The translations under genes were made by a program, and so were the position numbers. A stretch of 64,000 bases of DNA from Zunongwangia endophytica (GTDB taxonomy: Bacteria; Bacteroidota; Bacteroidia; Flavobacteriales; Flavobacteriaceae): the NCBI RefSeq assembly GCF_030409505.1, contig NZ_JAUFPZ010000002.1, positions 186,001 to 250,000 on the forward strand, read 5' to 3'. Below, one piece after another: positions 1-7,962 of this stretch (position 1 is its first letter; each line of letters starts with the position of its first letter). The notes below the pieces were generated by a model, which was not told the origin of the DNA, did not search any database, and saw only the letters and a list, made by a program, of their open reading frames with translations.

Positions 1-27
1 TATCGTATTTAGCGAAATAATACTATA

Positions 28-53
28 TCGTGTTATCGTATACGATAACACGA
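28..53. repeat. 26-bp perfect palindrome in a cassette leader
   Basis: The two 13-base halves (first half TCGTGTTATCGTA) are exact reverse complements, with an outer TTAGCG (9-14) / CGCTAA (54-59) pair around them. It lies in the partial cassette at the window edge, in what would be the leader on the minus strand; 1-116 contains no start codon on that strand. It could be a regulator-binding site or a structured leader. Confidence 0.7.
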
Positions 54-123
54 CGCTAAGGTAAAGGTTTTATTTTTAAAAATCAAATTATATAAATCAA
101 ATTTTCTATGAAAAATGGCTTAT

Positions 124-247
124 AACGTGATTGTGTATGATTTCGTTGCGTGTTTGAGCACTAAAGTTAACAAATAAATCACAGATAGAAAGTCCGTGAG
201 GACTTTCGTAAGTAGACTAGAACTAGCAATGAATTATACACGGTGTT
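124..247 (-). repeat. attC-like site 1
   Basis: AAC (124-126) to GTT (245-247), 124 bp. Outer arms TGTATGATT / AATTATACA pair imperfectly, and the centre has the stem GAAAGTCC / GGACTTTC (188-207). The right variable box GGCAACAG matches the complement before site 2. Same arm family as site 16. Confidence 0.8.
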
Positions 248-258
248 GGCAACAGTTT

Positions 259-1077
259 TTATTTTTCGTAAAACTCTTTTAAGATAATATTTTTCCCTTC
301 TTTTAATTTTCTCAATTCACTTAAAATATAATATCTATGCATAAATCCGCAAAGCACAACAATTTTTTTACCTTGATTCTTTTCAGAAATTTGCATTATG
401 TTTTTAGCCATTGTTTGATTTCTTAAATCCCAAAAATCATCAGCTAACTGATATCCATCTCGGTAACTAATTTTTTCTCCGTTTGGTTTGGTATGAAAAC
501 GAGTTGCAAATTCATCTCTTTTATTCGTTATTTTTTTTAGCATTTTATATTGATAATATTGTCTTATGGCACAAATACTGTCAGTTGATGCGTTATTGAA
601 TTTTTCGGGGGATTTAGATGCTAATATTATTAATGGATCTAAGAGCGCTTTGTATTTATTATGAATTTTAGCTTCTTTATCAGATAATAAACCAACATTA
701 TTTAAACTATCTATGAGTTTTGTTGTTAATCCATCTGTAGGTCGTGAGCCAGTATTTATCCTATATTCATTTCTACCTTCAAATTCATATGGTCTCAATT
801 TAGTTGTCGGGTATTTTTCAATATATTTTTCCGATGCCATTCGCTCATTACTATTTGAAACATTTTTGTGTCTAAAATTAGAAGTGAAGAAAGAAGAGTC
901 TAATTCTTCTAATATAAAATCGGGTTGTACATTTTCCAATATATTGAAGAGAATCTCAGAATTAAAATTATATTCTGGTTTATGAAGTGTTCCAATAACT
1001 ATTATCTCAGTTGACTTTTCAGTTTTACAAGATAAAAGTGTTATTAAAATCAGTATTATTATTATTGATTTACTCAT
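259..1077 (-). CDS. TIKI/TraB-like lipoprotein
   Basis: This 272-residue protein begins with a lipoprotein signal (lipobox LLSC, Cys17). The mature part has a GTLH motif (29-32), an EE pair (57-58), an R-N-Q-T-M-A-K-N segment and a late GFMH motif (244-247). That order of motifs is typical of the TIKI / TraB-GumN / ChaN / EreA superfamily of metal-dependent hydrolases or haem-binding proteins, so an envelope hydrolase is likely; the substrate is unknown. It is the only gene of its cassette, starts about 17 bases from the cassette end and stops about 11 bases before site 1. The related Ere-like gene at 14063-15196 sits in the same array. Assignment is by motif pattern only. Confidence 0.6.
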   Translation of the reverse strand: MSKSIIIILILITLLSCKTEKSTEIIVIGTLHKPEYNFNSEILFNILENVQPDFILEELDSSFFTSNFRHKNVSNSNERMASEKYIEKYPTTKLRPYEFEGRNEYRINTGSRPTDGLTTKLIDSLNNVGLLSDKEAKIHNKYKALLDPLIILASKSPEKFNNASTDSICAIRQYYQYKMLKKITNKRDEFATRFHTKPNGEKISYRDGYQLADDFWDLRNQTMAKNIMQISEKNQGKKIVVLCGFMHRYYILSELRKLKEGKNIILKEFYEK

Positions 1078-1093
1078 TTTTTAAATTGTTGCC

Positions 1094-1215
1094 AACGTCT
1101 CGGCTATGAGTAGTTGCGTGGTTTAACACTTAACTTTGCAAGTACACACCAAGCTGAAAATACGCGAGGATTTTCAGAAGTAGGCGAGAACAAGCAATTA
1201 CTTATAGCCATTGTT
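1094..1215 (-). repeat. attC-like site 2
   Basis: AAC 1094-1096 to GTT 1213-1215, 122 bp. Arms GGCTATGAGTA / TACTTATAGCC with central stem CTGAAAAT / ATTTTCAG. Variable boxes: TTGTTGCC before AAC, ATGCCAC after GTT. The stop codon of the 1214-2416 gene is formed by the TTA of this site. Confidence 0.85.
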
Positions 1216-2416
1216 ATGCCACGTTTTTTTGACTCAACTGTTCATTTACAAACTCACTTTTATTTTCTCTGAAAACCTCTAAAAGTTCTGGAATAAAATC
1301 TTTCCACATCGGATATTTTTCTCGGTTATTTTCATACTCAAGTACTTTTTTCTCTAATTGAGGAATGAAGATAAAGTCCTCTTGATTTGTATGATAATTA
1401 CGCAAATAATCAGCTCGTTCTTTATCATTCTGTATTTCCGAAACTCTAATCTCTCCTAAACGGACAAGACTTTCGATTACATAAACGTTCCAAGTTTGAA
1501 TGCCTTTTGATTCCATCTTCTTTTTTAGCTTATCTGTAAATAGGTATGAAGAGTTTTCAATTTTTTCTTGATACGGTTCAAGTTCTGAATTTACAAAAGA
1601 ATGTCCGAATTCGTGTACCGTTAATGTTGTTGCTCTCGGTTTGTAGTCAAAGCCGAATTTGTCGTAATCTTCATTATCTGAATTAAAAGGAACTTGTACG
1701 TATGGACTCATAATTTCATAAACAATTTTGCTATTTTTGTGTTCGACTGTTGCGCCAATTCCGCGACCTTCATTATCTTCTATTGGCCAAATCATCATAG
1801 GACTTACCAGTGCAATGTATTTTTCTCTACTATCTCCGTAATAAGTTTCCATAGCATCTGTAAACCCTTGTGGTAAATGAGATACAACTTCATTGATTGC
1901 ACCATTATAGAAGTTGACATTTTTATTATAAAAATCCTCTACATTTTCGGTTTGATAGAAGTCGTAAAGGGATTGTAAATAATTTGAAATTATTTCCTCC
2001 AATCGATTTTTATCTTCTCCATTTAAATGTGTTTGTGAAAATTTGAAATCGGAAGGTTTTTTAGAAACATTGAATTCTGGCTGTTCCAATAAAATTCCCA
2101 TCATAACGTCGTTACCATATCCAAAACTAATCAATGTATCATTCAACTTTGCAGTTTTTATAGCAATTTTGCTTTGTTTTAAATCACCAAAATAGGTTAG
2201 TGCTTTTGCTACTATTGGCTGATATTCTTTGCAGGTATTCAGTTTGTATTCTTCCCATTGTTTATTGGTTTTCCTATGCTCTATGGAAAGTATCTCTGCC
2301 AGGAAGTAAGTTTCTATGTTTTTATTGAAATCAACGTTGAATTTGTCGATTTGTTTTTTTTCTGTTTTACAAGAAAGGAATGAGATTAAAATCCCCAAAA
2401 GCATTAGTTTTCGCAT
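1214..2416 (-). CDS. DUF4932-like lipoprotein with HExxH motif
   Basis: A 400-residue lipoprotein (lipobox LSC, Cys16). It carries HEFGHSF at 268-274, an HExxH zinc-metalloprotease signature, with a conserved-looking Glu about 45 residues later (YVIESL) that could be the third ligand. The overall sequence looks like DUF4932, a Bacteroidota family of predicted surface or periplasmic metalloproteases. It is alone in its cassette. Its TAA stop (1214-1216) includes the TT of the GTT box of site 2, so the last residues (NVA) are encoded by cassette-end DNA. The start is the ATG at 2416, which puts the signal peptide at the N-terminus. Proteolytic activity is inferred from the motif. Confidence 0.75.
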   Translation of the reverse strand: MRKLMLLGILISFLSCKTEKKQIDKFNVDFNKNIETYFLAEILSIEHRKTNKQWEEYKLNTCKEYQPIVAKALTYFGDLKQSKIAIKTAKLNDTLISFGYGNDVMMGILLEQPEFNVSKKPSDFKFSQTHLNGEDKNRLEEIISNYLQSLYDFYQTENVEDFYNKNVNFYNGAINEVVSHLPQGFTDAMETYYGDSREKYIALVSPMMIWPIEDNEGRGIGATVEHKNSKIVYEIMSPYVQVPFNSDNEDYDKFGFDYKPRATTLTVHEFGHSFVNSELEPYQEKIENSSYLFTDKLKKKMESKGIQTWNVYVIESLVRLGEIRVSEIQNDKERADYLRNYHTNQEDFIFIPQLEKKVLEYENNREKYPMWKDFIPELLEVFRENKSEFVNEQLSQKNVA

Positions 2417-2502
2417 TTCGTTTAGTTTTTAGTTCTATTATTATAGACGTAATTTTTGGTGAAATGGTTGTCTGACAACGAATTTTTAATCAAATGTGGC
2501 AT

Positions 2503-2625
2503 AACGGTCTCGGCTATTAGTAGTTGCGTGTTTTAGCACTTAACTTTACAAGGACACACCAAGTTGGAAATTCCACAGGAATTTCCAAAGTAGGCGAGAA
2601 CAAGCAATTACTTATAGCCATTGTT
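2503..2625 (-). repeat. attC-like site 3
   Basis: AAC 2503-2505 to GTT 2623-2625, 123 bp, the same arm family as site 2. The central hairpin is an 11-bp perfect stem, TTGGAAATTCC / GGAATTTCCAA, whose sequence differs from site 2 while pairing is kept. Variable boxes: GTGGCAT before AAC, GTGCGTAG after GTT. Confidence 0.85.
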
Positions 2626-2637
2626 GTGCGTAGTTTT

Positions 2638-4143
2638 TTATTCTCGTGTTAATATCAACTCTTTTAATTTATCAAGTTGCGTATCCGATAGCCAAAGAAC
2701 CTGATTTAGTCCTCTTTCAATTTTGATGTCGGGTTCTGTTCCGAAACCGTCCAAAATTTCCCCATTCTTTTGAAAAGAAACCATTGTACTTATTTTTCCA
2801 AATAGTTTTGAGTTTGGCAAGTCAACCCATTCGCTGTTTCCACTTGAGCCGTCTGTTGTTACTCCTGCAATCTTGATGTTTGGTAAGCCCTTGAAAGCAG
2901 AAACGAAAACAGATGCTGCACTAAATGTTTTTTCATTGGCTAAAATATAGACAGGTTTGTTATAGTAAAAAGTTGGTTTACCTAGCTTCTTTCCATTCAA
3001 CAATCCAAAATAATATTCGCTGTATTTGTTTTCATCCAATTCATAGATTGGCTTAAAACTTTTTAAAAATTCTGTTGCCTTTTTTTGTTCTTCATCGTCT
3101 AATTCGGATAAGGTATATAAAAAACGGTTGTGTAAACTTTTTTTGTAATCTTCTGGTAATGGAAGTGGGCCTCTTTGTTTAGTAGCATTTACAACATATA
3201 TAGAATCTGGATGGATTAAGTATTTTGCGAATTCATACAACAAATCACGGGTTCCGCCACTGTTTGCTCTTACATCAATAATCAAGGCTTCGCTATCATT
3301 TTGGATTGATTGCATAAAGGAATTTACTTTGTCAAAAAGAAGAGGTGCTTCATCTTTATCAACCATTTCGGGAATTTTGATATATGCAATGTTTTCTTTT
3401 ATACTAAAGAGCTTTTCGATTATTACAGGTTTATTATAATCTTCATCTTTTACTCTAAGATAATCTACCTCAAATCTTTCATCCCAAGGTCGTTGCCTTT
3501 GCGATTTATTAATTGGTATAACAGTCAAAATAGTGTCATTGTTGAAAGTAGAATCTGAAAGTGTCAATTCTATTTCTTTAGAAAGTGTTTTATTGAGAAG
3601 CATATAATTTTTTTCAATGTCCCGAATATCTCTTACAGCATATGTAAAATAGGTTTCTTGCGGTGCTTTTATGTCTTCTGGTCGTGTTTTTTGAAGGAAA
3701 TCATTAATGTCAATTCCGTCAATTTTTTTGAGATAAGGAAATTTAGGATTGAGTATTTCTAACTCTTTATTTTGATTTTTATTTAAAACAACAACTCTAT
3801 CATTTAAAGGTGCGTAAATGAATGGTAAAAACAGCGATTCCTTTAAATCATAACCTCTTACTCCACTTAAGGAAGAATGTCTGTCTCCAATTTTCGCTAA
3901 AGTATTGGTAATAAACATTCCAAAGTTTTCAAGTCGGGTGGAATCGCTTAAAGTTTTTAAATAGTCTTCAAAATCGGTATTAAAATCATAGGCATTTAGG
4001 TAAACATAGGAAGACTTTTCATTTAAAGTCTTTGTCAGAAATTCAATATCTTCAGTTATCTGTTTTTTACTGAGTAAATTCTGCGCTTGTGAAATGGCGA
4101 CATTGAGAGTTAATATAATTGTAAAAAGGATTTTTAATTTCAT
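2638..4143 (-). CDS. S41-family (tail-specific/CtpA-like) secreted peptidase
   Basis: A 501-residue protein with a signal peptide (about 1-20). The C-terminal half is an S41 peptidase domain: ALIIDVRANSGG marks the oxyanion-strand region, PVYILANEKTFSAASVF (about 396-412) carries the catalytic Ser, and ISTMVSFQKNGEILDGFGTEPDI is the usual closing segment. The N-terminal 250 residues are a variable region in this family. It would act in the periplasm or at the surface on unknown protein substrates. It is alone in its cassette and reads cleanly from the ATG at 4143 to the stop at 2638, about 12 bases before site 3. Confidence 0.85.
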   Translation of the reverse strand: MKLKILFTIILTLNVAISQAQNLLSKKQITEDIEFLTKTLNEKSSYVYLNAYDFNTDFEDYLKTLSDSTRLENFGMFITNTLAKIGDRHSSLSGVRGYDLKESLFLPFIYAPLNDRVVVLNKNQNKELEILNPKFPYLKKIDGIDINDFLQKTRPEDIKAPQETYFTYAVRDIRDIEKNYMLLNKTLSKEIELTLSDSTFNNDTILTVIPINKSQRQRPWDERFEVDYLRVKDEDYNKPVIIEKLFSIKENIAYIKIPEMVDKDEAPLLFDKVNSFMQSIQNDSEALIIDVRANSGGTRDLLYEFAKYLIHPDSIYVVNATKQRGPLPLPEDYKKSLHNRFLYTLSELDDEEQKKATEFLKSFKPIYELDENKYSEYYFGLLNGKKLGKPTFYYNKPVYILANEKTFSAASVFVSAFKGLPNIKIAGVTTDGSSGNSEWVDLPNSKLFGKISTMVSFQKNGEILDGFGTEPDIKIERGLNQVLWLSDTQLDKLKELILTRE

Positions 4144-4169
4144 TTATGATGTTTTCTCAAATTACGCAC

Positions 4170-4294
4170 AACGGTTACGGTTATCGCCAGTTGGCGGAGT
4201 TATGGACGCGGATTTGTCGGCTTAGTATTTGTTCGTTGGTCAAGTTAATTATCTTCTTACTTACGATACCGCTTATTGGCGATTAACCGTTGTT
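4170..4294 (-). repeat. attC-like site 4
   Basis: AAC 4170-4172 to GTT 4292-4294, 125 bp. Arms GGTTATCGCCA / TTGGCGATTAACC; closest to site 12. Variable boxes ATTACGCAC before AAC and GTGCGTAG after GTT. Confidence 0.85.
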
Positions 4295-4313
4295 GTGCGT
4301 AGTTTTATTTTTG

Positions 4314-5390
4314 CTAAACTTTTTGTTTTGCATCCTCTTCATCTTTTTCTAATTCTTCTTGTAATTTTTCAGCATCTTTTATTACATTTTCTTCTGAGAT
4401 AGTTAGGTTATCATTAGCATATTTTTCTTTTAATAATAACCCATATGCTGATTTACTTTTTCTTAAATCTTTATCCTTTGATAAAAGTTCATAGAGTTTA
4501 AATTGATTATTTCGACTGTACAAATCGGTTAACAGAATTTCATAAATCTTATTAAAGTTAGAGAAACTAGAATTTGATATAGCCTTAAAAAATTGATTAA
4601 TCTCCTTTTTCCGAGACTGAAATCCTAGGTCCATAATAGCTTTTCCGAAATCCTCTGTGGATTTAATAATATCCTTAGTATTAGCACTTCTAACCGATAA
4701 ACCGTAGTATCTTAAAATTTCCTCTCCAATATCCGAATCTTTAATACTCAGATCTAGAAACTGTTGGAAAAATAAAAGACAATAAACTCTTCTATCTCTC
4801 TCATAATTTTTATTAGGGACACTAGCTTGTTCATCTTTTAATTCTACATATGCTTTCTTTAATAAAGTAAAATCCTCTTCTTTTAAATCTCTCGAAAATA
4901 ACTGACTAGTTACATTAACTATATCACGAGGAACTTTAATTAATCTATTTAGGATATTTAAAGTTTCTTCTCTTTTAATTTTGATATATAGTCCATAGAT
5001 ATCTTTTTGAATTGATTTATTCAATGATTCAACCTTTTCTTTTGCTTCTATTGATTTTTTTAAGAGGGAAGTATTTTCTTCTCTCATTTTGACAATCTTT
5101 CTTTCTATGTAAGTAACATATACACCGAGTCCTATAGCGGCTATGGCAAAAAGTATACTAAAAATAGTTAGGTTGTAGGAAGCAGCTGAGAGCTGGTTTG
5201 ATATACCATTTAATGTCTTCTCATAAATTAAATTTTGATGATTATAAGAGTTTTTCAACCTATCATATTGCATTGAAATTGAGTCAATTCTGGTTTGAAA
5301 TTTGAGTAATGTTGAATCTTGTAACTTAACTTGAGATATTAAAGAAATAGGAAAAAGTATAAAAATTAGTAAAAGTTTGGTGTTCCTCAT
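4314..5390 (-). CDS. Membrane-anchored coiled-coil protein, unknown
   Basis: A 358-residue protein with an N-terminal hydrophobic signal or anchor (about 5-20), a helical region, one clear transmembrane segment (about 74-95, LTIFSILFAIAAIGLGVYVT), then a heptad-like charged stretch (about 96-140) suggesting a coiled coil, and a helical, Lys/Glu-rich cytoplasmic or periplasmic domain. No catalytic motif is visible and I do not recognise a family. It is the single gene of its cassette. Its flanking variable boxes are the same as those of the preceding cassette (2638-4143). Confidence 0.7.
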   Translation of the reverse strand: MRNTKLLLIFILFPISLISQVKLQDSTLLKFQTRIDSISMQYDRLKNSYNHQNLIYEKTLNGISNQLSAASYNLTIFSILFAIAAIGLGVYVTYIERKIVKMREENTSLLKKSIEAKEKVESLNKSIQKDIYGLYIKIKREETLNILNRLIKVPRDIVNVTSQLFSRDLKEEDFTLLKKAYVELKDEQASVPNKNYERDRRVYCLLFFQQFLDLSIKDSDIGEEILRYYGLSVRSANTKDIIKSTEDFGKAIMDLGFQSRKKEINQFFKAISNSSFSNFNKIYEILLTDLYSRNNQFKLYELLSKDKDLRKSKSAYGLLLKEKYANDNLTISEENVIKDAEKLQEELEKDEEDAKQKV

Positions 5391-5409
5391 AAATTATAAA
5401 ATTACGCAC

Positions 5410-5532
5410 AACGGTGTCGGCTATGAGTAGTTGCGTGGGCTAGTACGAAACTTTGCAAGTACACACCAAGATGAAAATCCGCAAAGATTTTCAGAAGTAG
5501 GCGAGAACAAGCAATTACTTATAGCCATTGTT
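5410..5532 (-). repeat. attC-like site 5
   Basis: AAC 5410-5412 to GTT 5530-5532, 123 bp, arm family of site 2, central stem TGAAAATC / GATTTTCA. Variable boxes ATTACGCAC before AAC, GGCAATAG after GTT. The 3' end of the 5519-5965 gene is read through its right arm. Confidence 0.85.
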
Positions 5533-5965
5533 GGCAATAGTTTTTATTTCGAGTTGAATTTTGTTTTAAGAATTTCAAATCTCGTTTTATTATTCTCTTT
5601 TCTTTGTCATTTGTTCGAGTCATATTTTGTGTTCTTGTGCATAGGTCAGTTGAAAATTCAATGTCTTTTCCATTTGCATAAATCAACCATTTTTCTCCAA
5701 CTTTTGGAAAAATCCCACACATTTCAGATTGACTACTTGATAATAGGTTAACCGTCATTTTTTTTACCTTACCTTTAAAAATTTTATGAATTCCTATTTC
5801 AATTGTTTGAGTAAATTCTCCAAAATCTACACTTAATATTTTTCCAGTTGCAATTAAGTCATATTCATTGAATTGATTAATATCTATTTTTCCCAAACTT
5901 TCGCAAGTACAAGCATAAATATTGTTAAGGGTTAACATAAAAATGAGTGTTGAAATTAATCTCAT
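5519..5965 (-). CDS. Secreted Cys-rich protein, possibly TIMP/NTR-like
   Basis: A 148-residue protein with a signal peptide (about 1-18) followed at once by CTCES, then an ATGKI...D strand pattern, and further Cys residues around the middle and C-terminus. An N-terminal C-x-C directly after the signal with a small beta-barrel-like body resembles TIMP/NTR-type (OB-fold) secreted proteins, but this is only a resemblance. The last residues (about CQQWL) and the stop are encoded by the right arm of site 5, so the C-terminus depends on the recombination site. It is the second gene of a two-gene cassette, 21 bases after 5987-6430. Confidence 0.5.
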   Translation of the reverse strand: MRLISTLIFMLTLNNIYACTCESLGKIDINQFNEYDLIATGKILSVDFGEFTQTIEIGIHKIFKGKVKKMTVNLLSSSQSEMCGIFPKVGEKWLIYANGKDIEFSTDLCTRTQNMTRTNDKEKRIIKRDLKFLKQNSTRNKNYCQQWL

Positions 5966-5986
5966 ATTTTCAGAGTTTTATGTATT

Positions 5987-6430
5987 TTATGGTTTAATAT
6001 ACTTTACTTTTCCGAAATCAATGACTTTTTGAACAATCAATTCAGAATTGTTCGAACCTAAATGTCCGTATCCATTTTCACTGTCATTTTTTAGAATTCC
6101 TTTGATAGTCATTTTTATTGTTCCAGTACAACCATGTATTTGATAGAACTTATCTAATAAATTTTCAGGAATCTCAATTTGTTCAAAATTCAAATAAATA
6201 TCAAATTTTTCTTTACAAGAACCTTTATCGGAAGTTTGAAATCCATTATATTCCATACATTCATAATAAACTCCTTGAACAACCACCGAAGTGTTTATCA
6301 ACTTTTCCAATTCACAGGATTTTGTTATTATCTTTTGGTTTTCATAATAATTCAAACCTGATTTACAAGAAATCAAGATAATTATATATAGAATTCCAAT
6401 TCCTACGATATTTACTCTGTCTTTTTTCAA
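5987..6430 (-). CDS. Small lipoprotein, unknown
   Basis: A 147-residue protein with a signal and lipobox (ILISC, Cys22). The mature part has several Cys residues (KSCEL, YYECME, GSCKE, HGCTG) and looks all-beta. The family is not recognised. It is the first gene of a two-gene cassette and starts about 10 bases from the cassette end. A flavobacterial-type promoter inside site 6 (6567-6594) points toward it about 137 bases upstream of the start codon. Confidence 0.65.
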   Translation of the reverse strand: MKKDRVNIVGIGILYIIILISCKSGLNYYENQKIITKSCELEKLINTSVVVQGVYYECMEYNGFQTSDKGSCKEKFDIYLNFEQIEIPENLLDKFYQIHGCTGTIKMTIKGILKNDSENGYGHLGSNNSELIVQKVIDFGKVKYIKP

Positions 6431-6439
6431 ATTATTGCC

Positions 6440-6623
6440 AACGGTATTGTATATGGCTCGTAGCGTGCAAATTATGAAATTATTTCGGATGAAGCACGAG
6501 CCGAATTTTTTAATTTTTCTTATTATCTTTTCTCAATAAGCCAAATTAAAAAATTTGGCGACTTTCCAAATATACTTTAACTTCGATTAAGCAACTGAAT
6601 AGCTATGAGTTATATACGTTGTT
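6440..6623 (-). repeat. attC-like site 6 (long type)
   Basis: AAC 6440-6442 to GTT 6621-6623, 184 bp, one of three long sites (with 8 and 10). Outer arms TGTATATGGCTCGTAGC / AGCTATGAGTTATATACG; an inner stem pairs the GAATTTTTTAATTT region with AAATTAAAAAATTTGG. Variable boxes TTATTGCC before AAC, GTGTGTAG after GTT. Confidence 0.85.
6567..6594 (-). promoter_or_regulatory. Promoter inside attC-like site 6
   Basis: On the minus strand TTG, 17 bases, then TATATTTG: an exact match to the flavobacterial sigma-A consensus TTG-N17-23-TAnnTTTG. It points out of the site into the cassette with genes 6430-5987 and 5965-5519. Confidence 0.65.
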
Positions 6624-6633
6624 GTGTGTAGTG

Positions 6634-7809
6634 CTATTCCGCTAACTTGGTTTTGACTATTTTCCATTTTCCATATTGGTATTCCAAAATCAAAATTTGC
6701 TTCCATCTTCTGGAAGTATGTAAAGGGTCGCTGGCATAATAATCGGCAAATACCACAGCTTGGTCTTCGTAAGCATTTTCAAGTCTAACTTCATAAATTG
6801 AAACATAATCAATTCCGCCATATGCATCTGTTGAAGAAAACCAGCTATATCCACCGTTTTTATTCCAACTTGGGCTATTTGTCAATGAGAATGCACTATA
6901 AAATTCTTCTTCGCCTAAATGCTTAAGGAAACTTTTTACAACTGAAGTTGGGCCGTCAGTCTGTTCTTTATTTTCTATTTTGTCATCAGAGATTAAACTG
7001 TTACTCAGAAATCCGATATAAAATCCGTCATCAGCTTCTACAATTATTTTCGTCCAAGAACTATAAGTTGAGCTGTCAATAATCCTTATTTTATCATTCC
7101 GCTTAATTGTAGTCAAAACATTAGTAATTGTGGTCGGTCCTAATCGCAAATTAGCTTCTCTTGCAGAAACGTACTTACTTGGTAGTGCATATATTTTCGA
7201 TACTTCTATGTCAAATATTTCATTTACAGTAGCTTTGGTTTCTGTTGTATTTGAATATTCTATTTCGCCTTTTTTAAGGCTTTTCATTGTTGAGTTTTCA
7301 TTAATGGTTATACTATTTATATAGCCTATTGTTCCATTTGATATAACCTTATAAAATCCATCTTCATATTCTATAACTTTTACTCGACTACCTTTTTTAA
7401 TTGGGCGAATAGCATCAAACTGGGATGGTTTACTCCATAGTTGTCCGTAAGAGCTTGTAGTCGTATAAATATTTGCAGTGTTATATGAGTTATTTGATGA
7501 ACTCGTAGATGTTGTGCTGTAAGTAGTTTTAGGGTAGGTTGTAGTTGAATTAGAATATGTGCTTGGGGTGTATGTTGAAGATGTATTACTGTCGGGCGTA
7601 ATATAACCAGGTTGTCCTGTATATGGGTTAGTATTTCCGCGAGTAGAAAAGTTATCTCTATTCGTGCTATTTGGTGCAGTCCGATAATGCGGTTGAACAT
7701 AAGTACCATTGCTTTTGTAGTAGCCGCTTACATACACGTGATTGGAGTTTGTTTGCGCAAATGAAAACAAAAAAGCAAAGAAAAATAAAATTGTAAATAT
7801 CTGTTTCAT
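6634..7809 (-). CDS. Secreted protein with two SH3-like domains
   Basis: From the ATG at 7809 this is a 391-residue protein with a signal peptide (MKQIFTILFFFAFLFSFAQ). A Ser/Thr/Tyr-rich low-complexity linker (about 60-125) precedes two SH3-like segments (around IRPIKKGSRVKVIEYEDGFY and AREANLRLGP...), the second with the usual R-x-A/G-P start of bacterial SH3_3 repeats, then a C-terminal domain of about 90 residues. Bacterial SH3 domains commonly bind peptidoglycan or peptides; the role here is unknown. A GTG 30 bases upstream (7839) is in frame, but it lies at the cassette end and would bury the signal peptide, so I chose the ATG. Confidence 0.7.
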   Translation of the reverse strand: MKQIFTILFFFAFLFSFAQTNSNHVYVSGYYKSNGTYVQPHYRTAPNSTNRDNFSTRGNTNPYTGQPGYITPDSNTSSTYTPSTYSNSTTTYPKTTYSTTSTSSSNNSYNTANIYTTTSSYGQLWSKPSQFDAIRPIKKGSRVKVIEYEDGFYKVISNGTIGYINSITINENSTMKSLKKGEIEYSNTTETKATVNEIFDIEVSKIYALPSKYVSAREANLRLGPTTITNVLTTIKRNDKIRIIDSSTYSSWTKIIVEADDGFYIGFLSNSLISDDKIENKEQTDGPTSVVKSFLKHLGEEEFYSAFSLTNSPSWNKNGGYSWFSSTDAYGGIDYVSIYEVRLENAYEDQAVVFADYYASDPLHTSRRWKQILILEYQYGKWKIVKTKLAE

Positions 7810-7839
7810 AGTTAGATTTGTTTTTTTTGCATTACACAC

Positions 7840-7962
7840 AACGAGTTTGTATATAGAAAGTAGCGGGTTTTTAGCACTAACTTTTCGGATTATAACTGAC
7901 CTCTAATTTATTCATTTTGTTTCGATTAAGCGATAAAACCGCTATTTTTTATATACGTTGTT
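7840..7962 (-). repeat. attC-like site 7
   Basis: AAC 7840-7842 to GTT 7960-7962, 123 bp. Arms TTTGTATATAGAAAGTAGCGG / CCGCTATTTTTTATATACG. Variable boxes ATTACACAC before AAC and GCCATTAG after GTT. The C-terminus of the 7942-9429 gene is read through its right arm. Confidence 0.85.

Noticed and set aside
713..985. Plus-strand frames opposite the minus-strand genes (here and elsewhere)
   Set aside because: They lie wholly inside well-supported genes on the other strand and show no domain or signal features.
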